Source: Porodaedalea pini (taxonomy: Eukaryota; Basidiomycota; Agaricomycetes; Hymenochaetales; Hymenochaetaceae). Taken from it: DNA of 29,272 nucleotides. The stretch covers positions 1 to 29,272 of the forward strand of contig NBAY01000166.1 of NCBI GenBank assembly GCA_002794775.1. The letters run 5' to 3'. A program made the translations under genes and the position numbers. The notes beneath the pieces were generated by a model. The model was not told where the DNA came from. It searched no databases and saw only the letters and a list, made by a program, of their open reading frames with translations. Positions 21,751-29,272 of the stretch are shown piece after piece. How positions within the stretch are numbered: position 1 is the first letter of the stretch; the number at the start of each line of letters is the position of its first letter.

Positions 21751-23027
21751 TTACTCCTCGTCATCCTCGTCGCCAGACACCTCCGCGTTCTCCTGCCCAG
21801 CCTTCGCCATAAGCTGTGATAGCTCCGCCTCGTCCGTCTCAGACACTGCCTTGGGCTGTACGAGGCAAGTGGTTGGTACAAGGTAGAATAATAAATTAGT
21901 TGCGAGCATATAAAAAAACTTGCCTTCATTTTGACGACAAGGTTTCCGCCCTGCTCCTCAATAGTGCTCTGTATCTTCTCAATCGCACGCTCAAGACGCT
22001 CAGTTGCCGCGTACTGCAGACTCAAAATAAGCATAGGGTGAGACGATTACAACAAACGCGGCGCACCTTGTCAGTCGCATTTGTACCCAGCACATAGAGA
22101 GGCGGCGCAACGAGCTTCGCCTTGATAGGTACTGTCTCCGTGCTCGCCGCCTCGCCCGCCCGCAGTGCCCGCTTGATGGCATCGATACCCGCGTCCGTAT
22201 AGCACGTCAGCTCGATGTCCGCACGCAGCTTGATCGGCTGCGGCGTCAACCGCCGCGCGATCGTTGCCGTCAGCTGTGCCAGCGTCGCCGGCGACGGCGA
22301 GGTCGACAGCGTTGCGAACACCTTCTCTGGCTCCGTCAGCGCGAGCTTGAATGCATCGTACGGATGGCCGTACGTCTTGCCTAGTGGCCACGCAATTTGA
22401 TCGTACAGCGCCTCGAGCCGCGCCTCCTCGCTCCCGCCCACCGTCGCTGCTTCCTCCTCGTCCTCGCCTGCCGCCTCCGGTTTTGCGGGTGTGGCGCCGG
22501 AATGGCCCTCGGAGACCTCCTCGAACGAGAGTTTTGACGCGACATGTCGTAAGATAGACGCAACCGTTTTGCTCTTCATGAACCGCTCTTCGCATTTTGT
22601 AATGTCCTCCGGCGAGACACGACGCTTACTCAGATCGATGTATCCTTTGTGTGTAACATATAAATGACTGCGAACGATACAACAAATACAACAAGAGACG
22701 CACCCTTTTCCTTGTCCACACGCAGGACGACGACGACCTCGTTCCTTCCGACACGGATCAACTTTTGAATCGAACGAATGCGTCTGCGAGAGAGCTCAGA
22801 GAGCAAGATCATCCCTTCGATGTTGTCGTATTCGAGCTGGGCACATCATGAATCTCGGTCAGTGATTATTCTGGGCTAGCTCTTTGGGCGGATGCTCAAG
22901 TCGAGCACGCCGTCTTTCGAGGCTGCGAGCTCACCAGCTTGACGTACGCGCCCATCTCCGCGATCTGGCGGACCTGTACCATCACCAGCTCATCGACCTC
23001 CGGGTAGCGCTGCTCGTAGTACCGCAT
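21751..23027 (-). CDS. SUI2: Translation initiation factor eIF2 alpha subunit
   Basis: This is a subunit of eIF2, which brings initiator Met-tRNA to the 40S ribosome. Phosphorylation of its regulatory serine by Gcn2-type kinases slows initiation. Five exons (22935-23027, 22704-22836, 22067-22644, 21924-22013, 21751-21855) give 332 residues in phase. The S1 domain is clear: [20 protein letters not shown], then [16 protein letters not shown], with the conserved phosphosite serine at residue 47 (equivalent to Ser51), and the [12 protein letters not shown] kinase-docking motif. The C-terminal alpha-beta domain (EKVFATL to [14 protein letters not shown]) ends in an acidic tail. An acidic/Ala insert ([15 protein letters not shown], about residues 121-150) makes it slightly longer than yeast or human eIF2alpha. 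The fourth intron (21856-21923) has a GC donor. Confidence 0.97.
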
Positions 23028-23389
23028 TTTGTGATGCAATAATGATATGCGGTAGTGCGTAAGTAGAGAGAGGACAAAAAACAAAGACAAAGAGAAAGCG
23101 TCGATCATGACTCAACCGTACAGTGTTTATTTGTGCATTCTTCAAACAATTGCAATATTAATCATGGTATTATTCGGCGGGAAGAAATCAGAATACAAGT
23201 CCGAACGTCCTTGCGCGGCTGGAGGAGACGGGTACCTAGAGTCACTGCCTTCGACTTCAACCGAGAGTACGTCCGAGACAATACTCAAGAGCAGTATAAA
23301 TCATCTGCCTCATAGTTTCAGTCCAGCCCAGTCAGCCTCTTGATTGCAGAAGTACATAAGTGAGTTGCCCGCGCAATACATTAACCACC
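23028..23389. promoter_or_regulatory. Divergent promoter region
   Basis: This 362-bp space lies between the divergent eIF2alpha and SAP-like genes. It probably holds both promoters. An open frame at 23107-23343 is seen but lacks motifs and a splice link. Confidence 0.45.
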
Positions 23390-23928
23390 ATGAATCCTCC
23401 CCAGAACCCTCTTGCGCAAGGCTTTCAGCACATCCTAAACGACCTCATCGAGCTGCGTCCTATCATCAACAGCCTTGGTCACCAATTAGCACAACGGCAA
23501 CTAAACATGAACGATGATGAATGGGTCGAAATGCATTATGAGTAGGCTTCCTCCCTTTTATTAAGTTTGTTCTAGGACTGATGAACACAATTCGCAGCTG
23601 GCTACTCCGCCACAGAAGGAGACACAACCGTCAGGTCCTCAACTGGCACGACGAGCAGGTGCCGCCGCCGGCACTCATGGCGCTGCCAACCCCAGACTTC
23701 CAGCCTCTTCCTCCGAATATCATATTCCCTGCCACCATAGATGAACTTATAAATCTTTCGGGTGATTATCCCTATACCTCATACCTTCCACCTTGCATTC
23801 TGACCCAGATGACTTTACTTGTAGTTGCACAGACTAGGGAGCTGCTGGTCGCATATGGCCAGCCACATGCAGGAAATGTCGAATTGCTGAGTTTCCGACT
23901 TTGTGCTTATATCACTGGTGATGCGTAG
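23390..23928 (+). CDS. Small SAP-like protein, paralog A
   Basis: Three exons (23390-23541, 23598-23761, 23825-23928) give 139 residues in phase. The N-terminal half is helical and charged (WLLRHRRRHNRQVLNWHDEQ), the middle is Pro-rich, and the C-terminus reads FPATIDELINLS then RELLVAYGQPHAG then FRLCAYIT. This last part follows the SAP pattern (helix, turn at YG.P..G, helix ending in a basic/aromatic stretch) known from DNA-binding proteins. The same architecture, the same intron phases (2 and 1) and the same C-terminal motif occur in the gene at 27313-27853, which is the main support that both are real. The second acceptor was chosen at 23824 because it keeps frame and aligns with the paralog. 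Function is unknown. Confidence 0.72.
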
Positions 23929-24129
23929 CGCTGGACCTGGATGTTCATATGGTCCTGAACATTATTGGTTTAAATGTTTCCTGTGTCCCTCCTCACTTCC
24001 TATTTGGCCGTCATCATATTTTAATTAAAAACCCATATCATTCCATTTTGTTGCTTTTTGTATTATTGGAAAGTTCTTATTCCCAAAGCAAGCATTTACC
24101 ACTTGAAATTTCAGTGCTTTACGGAAAAG

Positions 24130-26307
24130 TTATCCAAAGACCCACATCGCGCTCACTACATCGGAATGAACATGTAAATCGGATTGCTGATCACCAGAAG
24201 AACGAATGATCATCTGCCGCGAGCGCTCGAGTTCGTCTTCCACAACTGCAGGTTCCTTTTTGACTTTGCGATTTGCCTCGGTCTCGAACAACTGCAGCCG
24301 ACAATGAGTCCAGACACTTGAAGAAATAAGTGAAGTACAACTCACGGTAACATACGTATGATCCAGGAAATCCTCCATCGAGAAACCAGGTCGCGTGAAT
24401 GCCTCCTCGAAGACACGTGCAAGCGTTGCGGCGGGGGCATGGTAGTGTTGCCGGTGTGCTGCAAGCTCCCACAGGGAGGAACTATGTGCATTCGTAAGGG
24501 TTGGATTGGGCTCATTCGCATCGAATCGATCTTCGCCACCATTATCAGAGTCGGAGACGCGGTGGATCATGCACATCAGCGCTGGATGGCGCTTCAGTAT
24601 ATTATAAATGAAAGGGATGATAATTATGACGCCCGCGGGTGGTGCGCTCAGAGAGAGACGTGCGAGACGCTTAACGAAGGAGGCTAGGAGTGTTGCCGGA
24701 AGATGAGAAGAGCTGAGGAAGAGCTCTGTTAACCGGAAGAATCGTGCACGGTGCTGCGTGTGCAGTACGGAGCGGTCGAGAAATGCATACAGACGTGTGT
24801 AGAATGAAGGGTAGTCTCTGCGGGTTATAGAAGACGTTAGGTAGGTAGGCGGGGAGCGTTAGGGGAACGCACAAGTTATACTCGCGCATAAGAACGAAGA
24901 GCGCGTTGAGAGCAAGAAGTCCGACATGACCGCCATGGTCAACACATGAGCCCACCCAATCCATGATGAGCACTGCCCGCGTCAAGTGCGGGAGTACACC
25001 GCGGTGCAGCACGACAAGTGCACGCGCCACTAGCGCTAAGCCTTCCTGTTCTTCTTCTGCTTCTCCGGAGGAGTGGGACGACGGGGAGAGAAAGACGTCA
25101 CCGCCGCGCGACAGAAGCGGGAGAAGCGCAAGCCAGGTACGCGTGAAGACTGCGCGGTGCGCAGCAGGTGTGTGCAGCTGTGCATGTATTGGGAGAGTAT
25201 AAAGTCTCCTCCCCCTACCTCCGCTGCCCTTTTTCACCGCGTCTGGCTTCGGCTCGTCGAAGAATGCGCGCCAGTCATCATTTTCCTCCTTGCTCTCGCC
25301 AACAACTGCTTCAGATTCAGAGTCTGAGGAAGCAGCTGATTTGCCTTTCTTGCGAAGTTTAGGCTTGCTGTTGAGAGCTTCGATCCAGAAGTGCTCCTTT
25401 GAGAAACCAGAATTCGAATCGGAAGAGGAGGGCATTCCGCGTAGTTTTTCGAGGATGGAAAGTGCGTTGACGGGGAGATAGGGATGTGAGGCGACAAGAG
25501 TCGAATTTTCCAGTATAGCGCTATGTGACCTGTCATTAAGATGTATACAGATACACAATCTATGCGGTGAACGTACGCTGCCTCCCGGAGGAAGAACCAT
25601 CGTATGTCGGCATAGACATTCAGCCATGTTTCGAGGAGCAAGTCACGCACGTCTATCTCTATCTCGTTGACTGCATCACCCGAAGTTTTCGGGTGCTTCA
25701 TCTGTTTACGCCTGAGGATGCGCGGTGATGATGGGCAGAGGAGAAGTGCGCGGACAATTTTTTGGAAGAAGGGGACGTCAAATTGCAATGCTGTCGACGA
25801 AGAAGAGGAGGCGTTGGGAGAAATGGGGGAGGAGAGTTGGCGGAGAAGAGAAAAAAGAATTTTTAAGGCAGATGTCTACCGAAGTATCAGCATATGTCAT
25901 TCGACGTATGAGTGAGCACGCACCCGCAGAGTTTTCTCTCCATCCTGCAGCAGCTCACATAGTAGGTCCGCAAAAGCGTCAAGCCGGGCAACGACCCACG
26001 CGCGCACTGTCTTCCTCCCAGTCTCCTCATCTTCGTGTGCTGTGAGGATGCCTTTCTGCACAATGATAACAAACAGCCTATAAAGAGAGAATATAACCTT
26101 AAGCACACTGTCGGCGTCGGGTGTCGAGGATGCGATATGGAGGAGGTCGGCAAGAGGATTGAGCGAGGCGTTGGATGCAAGTGCAGCCGAGACGGCGTTT
26201 TCCAAGTCTTCGATGTTTTGAGCCGTTGTCTTATTCTTGCTGCTGCCATTGCCGGATGTTTTGAGCCTCTTAGAGGGCGGGAGTGAGCTAAGTGACGAGA
26301 CCGCCAT
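24130..26307 (-). CDS. NOC4: Nucleolar complex protein Noc4 (Utp19)
   Basis: Noc4 works with Nop14 in the nucleolus to mature and export the 40S ribosomal subunit. Five exons (25924-26307, 25577-25875, 24873-25529, 24346-24817, 24130-24291) give 657 residues in phase, longer than yeast or human Noc4 (about 520-550). A basic PPSKRLK motif at residues 10-16 may be a nuclear signal. A Ser/acidic insert (AASSDSESEAVVGESKEEND) in exon 3 and a Ser/Glu linker explain the extra length. The CBF/Mak21-type domain is strong in exon 4: YPSFYTRLYAFLDRSVLH, RARFFRLTELFLSSSHLPAT, RLARLSLSAPPAGVIIIIPF, SLWELAAHRQHYHAPAATLA and MEDFLDHTYVTLFETE. The exon 3 acceptor has two possible AGs nine bases apart (25530 and 25521), both in frame, adding or removing three residues. 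A CACGTG lies 53 bp upstream of the ATG (26360-26365). Confidence 0.95.
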
Positions 26308-27312
26308 GGTCAGTACTGACTGAGAGGAGAAATCAGAGAGAAAATCCTTGTTGATTGATCACGTGCGCATCGTTTGGTTGCGAGACGAACTTTCAACTCA
26401 TCTCTGAACTCGACTCGAAGATAGCATTTGAAATGTTCCCGAACAAACTTTTACCACAAAAATTTCCGTAGAAATACCAATAAATGTCTCGCAAACTAGG
26501 TCAGCGACCTCGATACCTCTCCCAAAGCCCGGCCAAAATCAATAACGAAGATCATATCCGATAATCCGACTACGGGACACTGACCTATAATTAAGTTTCT
26601 TCTCTCATTTTGTCCTTTATACTGCTTATAAGCATATTTATCTCAGGCTTAAGCTTGCGTTCTACAATGCCACGGGGCAGTAGACTTTTGCAGGTGATGC
26701 ACCTATTCACACTAGCACTGCTTCTCGGCGAAAGCCTCTTCCAGTGAATGGTTCAAAACCAGCCACGAGGGGCAAGCTTTTGATCATGCAATGCTATAAC
26801 TCTTATGCTGGCTTGTGCTGTCAGCAAAACACTACGAGAACGCCTCTGGACTTGTCATGAGCGAGATTAAGCTGTTTGCATCGGATCGTTCGATTCATCT
26901 AAACGCTCTGCACCTCGAACCGAGCCAAATTCCAATCTAAGACTCGTTTAAATTAAGACATTGGAAGCTCTCGGTGGAATTGCCATGTGCTTACGGTACG
27001 TACGTATACAATGATCTTACGTGTGTTCTCTCAGAAGACTGCCTCTCCCAGTGTACGTATATTTGCTATGTCAAGTCGATCAACACGAAGAGAACATAGA
27101 GCTCGAGGATGTTCGATGTACTTCGGACATCCGGCTTGTGACTCGGAGATGACAGTCGCTACTAAGGTAACAGTAAGCTGTGTTAGATATAAATATGGAC
27201 ATTCTTCACCCGCACATGTTAGGCCAGACTCTGTCTATTCATTCATTCACGAATATCATTCAAGCCTCGTCTCTTCGTGTTCGTGCCGCATACCTTCATA
27301 GCTATAACTACG
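26308..27312. other. Intergenic between NOC4 and the second SAP-like gene
   Basis: About 1 kb between divergent genes. It includes a CACGTG at 26360-26365 near NOC4 and AT-rich stretches from about 26420 on. No gene or RNA is supported. Confidence 0.45.
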
Positions 27313-27853
27313 ATGGCTGCGCAAGAACGTCGTCCTCAAATACTACAGCGGCTCCAGAATAGTTTCATGCAGCTGCTTCCCATCGTCAAGGAATATATCC
27401 GTGCTGAAGAAGCTGAAGTGAATGACGCTGAAAGGGCGGAAAGACTCAGAATCGCCTTTCGGTGAGTTTTATCTTCCTTTTCACCCCTTATGCAACCTAG
27501 TTAAAAAATCTGCAGGTATCAGCTTGCTCGTGCTCTGGAGCGCAACCGAATGGTTGCATTTTGGAACCTTCCTCAGGATGCACCACATTTTCTTCCAATA
27601 CCTCTTGAAAACGGCCAGCCACTGGTACTACCGGTGCATGTTCAGTTTCCAGCCACGATGATCGACTTGTTCTCCATCCGGCAATGTACCTTAATACCTG
27701 TTTTCTCTATAAAAAACTGACTGAACTTCTCTGCTCACAGTAAACGAAATGCAGGCTCTCTTAAGAGCATACGGACTGCCTGAGGAGGGACGTCTCCATG
27801 AACTGAAAGCCCGGTTCTTCACATACATCACAAACGGGCCATGGCTTGATTGA
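27313..27853 (+). CDS. Small SAP-like protein, paralog B
   Basis: Three exons (27313-27461, 27516-27685, 27741-27853) give 143 residues in phase, with introns of 54 and 55 nt in the same phases as paralog A. The N-terminus is helical (QERRPQILQRLQNSFMQLLP) and acidic, followed by a Pro-rich middle. The C-terminus reads FPATMIDLFSIRQ, LLRAYGLPEEG and RFFTYITNG, matching the SAP-like end of paralog A position by position. Overall identity outside this end is low, so the duplication is not recent, or the genes evolve fast. It sits 1 kb from NOC4, so the pair flanks that gene in the same orientation. I recognise no named family beyond the SAP-like fold. Confidence 0.75.
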
Positions 27854-28841
27854 CGTCTCTGTTTGTTGATGTTTCTGCCTAGCACTTTTTGGTCCTCCGT
27901 GATGCGATGACAAAACAGTAGACAGCAGGTATACTTTGTCTCAGAGAATCTATTATTTATGCGTCTCTTCTTCATAGTTGAGCGAGAGGCCGTAGCAGGG
28001 CAGAAAGAATGATGGATTGAATTTCAAGTTTTCAAGTGCCTCCAAAATGTTCTCTAGCGGTCCAGATTTAGGAACATAATAATAACGAAATGCAGAAGAG
28101 GAAAAGACAGCGAATAAAGAAGGCTGAATTGAAACGAATTGAGACTAATATATTTTGACAGACGGTCCATTCGCGGAATCGAAGCCCACTCCAATATTGA
28201 GATTAATATTGGGACCCAATTCCACGAGTCTCTGTAGGGCAAACCTGTTCAAACTAATCCAATAACCTTGTCTGCTCTGCAATATGTGTTATATTTATGT
28301 AATATCATATTGATAGACTTAGAACACCAGTACTGTCGGGCGGCGCTCAGAACTATCATGTCATTAATACTGAGAGTTGAGCGTTTACGGGCAGCGATGA
28401 ATGGTGTAAAGACGCGCAGCATGGCTTCAAGTGGTCACGTGCAGTGCGTATCCAGGCTGCTTCAATATTTCGTTTTATGTTTCACCAAGGCCTGAGAGAG
28501 ACGGTAGAAGGTTTCTGGATTGACTTGGAATATACATGGCCGGGATGTAGCTCTTCGCGAGAGAATGTAAAAAAAATAATAATTCAGAAGTGATTCGAAG
28601 AGACGAATGCACGTGACCAGAAGTCACACAGAGTTCAGAACGTTTCCTACGGGCACTCGCATTTGTTCTCGCCATCGTTGTTGCTGTCGCCACTCGGCCT
28701 TGTTCTGTCGTTGTCGTGCATGCAGCGCAGAAGGTAGAAATATACCCTGGTTTCTCTCAGTAATCCTCTCCTCTCGTCTCCTTTACTTTTCTCTTGGGCT
28801 TTCTCTGCTTTTTTCTTAATCACACTACATCACTGCTTCTC
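27854..28841. other. Intergenic, promoter of the BTB-like gene at its right end
   Basis: No gene is supported in this kilobase. Two CACGTG sites occur (28436-28441 and 28610-28615), and a CT-rich block at 28755-28820 precedes the next start codon, as expected for a fungal promoter. Confidence 0.45.
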
Positions 28842-29272
28842 ATGGTAGCCGTCCCGTCACAGCCGCCTGCCCGCCCACCCGCGCTGCTCGAGGCAACGAA
28901 GAGGTCGACGACAGCATGGCAAGAGGACCTCCAATCGCTCTTTCATCGCGCGAAGGATCGCTTCCCAGACGTCGTCTGGGATCTACTGGATGAGGACGCG
29001 ATGGACGAAGGCAGCAACGCGGACTCGGAGGTTTGGGGACATAAAGGTGAGCACCGTGCAGAACCTACCACCTGTCCTTGAGACTAACAGATACTAGCTA
29101 TCGTTTATTCTCGTGCACCACCCAGTTTCCAGGCGCGCTATTTCTCGTTCCGCCCGGCACCTATCGCATCCCCACTTCCTTTCGCTGCCTCTCCGACACC
29201 GTCTCTTCCAATGCCGACGACATCTGCACTCTCTCTCAACCTTGGCGTTGAGTTCACCTACCCGGCCTCCAT
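28842..29272 (+). CDS. BTB/POZ-like protein, N-terminal part (runs off the window)
   Basis: Exon 1 (28842-29046) and the start of exon 2 (29098 on) join in phase across a 51-nt intron ending in TACTAG. The protein reads LFHRAKDRFPDVVWDLL, an acidic loop, then VWGHKAIVYSRAPPSFQARY and a Pro/Ser-rich stretch. An F.DV..(D/L) strand followed by a hydrophobic-HKAI..(S/R)...F helix is the hallmark of BTB/POZ dimerisation domains, which act in ubiquitin-ligase adaptors and transcription factors. The Ser/Pro insert right after this helix is unusual for a BTB domain. The start is the first ATG after a CT-rich stretch. The rest of the protein is not in view, so the partner domains are unknown. Confidence 0.65.

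Noticed and set aside
23107..23343. A 78-codon frame upstream of SAP-like paralog A
   Set aside because: It has no recognisable motif, no counterpart upstream of paralog B, and lies in the expected divergent promoter region.
1..29272. tRNA, rRNA, CRISPR arrays and bacterial-type promoters
   Set aside because: I looked for tRNA arm motifs (GGTTCGA-like boxes) and regular repeat-spacer arrays. The candidates seen, such as near 7989 and 16265, do not fold into a cloverleaf, and the 24-nt arrays lack unique spacers of CRISPR type.

Overview
This window looks like nuclear DNA of a basidiomycete fungus, most likely an Agaricomycete. The evidence is genes split by many 47-113 nt GT-AG introns (most under 65 nt), CT-rich stretches before start codons, conserved fungal/eukaryotic housekeeping proteins (eIF2alpha, Noc4, a kinesin, a cytochrome b561 protein), and a dead KDZ-type DNA transposon, a class common in this group. 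Exon models were assembled by hand from frame continuity and splice signals, and reading phase was checked across every junction.

Layout. (1) 1-5280 is a near-perfect inverted repeat with arms of about 2.6 kb around a 51-nt spacer. Each arm carries the 3' part of a decayed KDZ transposase followed by a 24-nt tandem array with a GGAATTCC core. The transposase relic continues on the minus strand to about 5722. (2) 5723-7700 is AT-rich and holds a second GGAATTCC array with a 120-nt higher-order period, plus a diverged copy of the element tail. (3) 7950-9400 contains short protein-like stretches that I cannot assemble into a full gene. (4) 10224-13344 (+) is a 15-exon kinesin resembling kinesin-10/Kid, with a lysine-rich AT-hook tail. 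As read, it carries a one-base insertion in the P-loop and a second frame problem near 12494. (5) 13790-14460 is an AT-rich, non-coding, probable transposon relic. (6) 15329-16196 (+) is a cytochrome b561 membrane protein. (7) 16590-17596 (-) is a 293-aa protein with a possible SPOC/ACID-type domain. (8) 18037-18547 (-) may be a small membrane protein. (9) 19067-21564 (-) is an 810-aa protein with two CCCH zinc fingers. (10) 21751-23027 (-) is eIF2alpha, which has one GC-AG intron. (11) 23390-23928 (+) and 27313-27853 (+) are two small paralogous genes with a SAP-like C-terminus. They flank (12) NOC4 (24130-26307, -). (13) 28842 to the window end (+) is the start of a BTB-like protein.

The genes do not form one pathway. 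Two serve protein synthesis (eIF2alpha in translation initiation, Noc4 in 40S subunit assembly). The most interesting parts are the transposon palindrome with its ordered 24-nt arrays, the pair of small SAP-like paralogs, the double E-box palindrome just upstream of the kinesin, and the kinesin reading-frame breaks. Single-base length differences in homopolymers, both between the palindrome arms and in the kinesin, raise the possibility that part of this sequence is unpolished long-read assembly.
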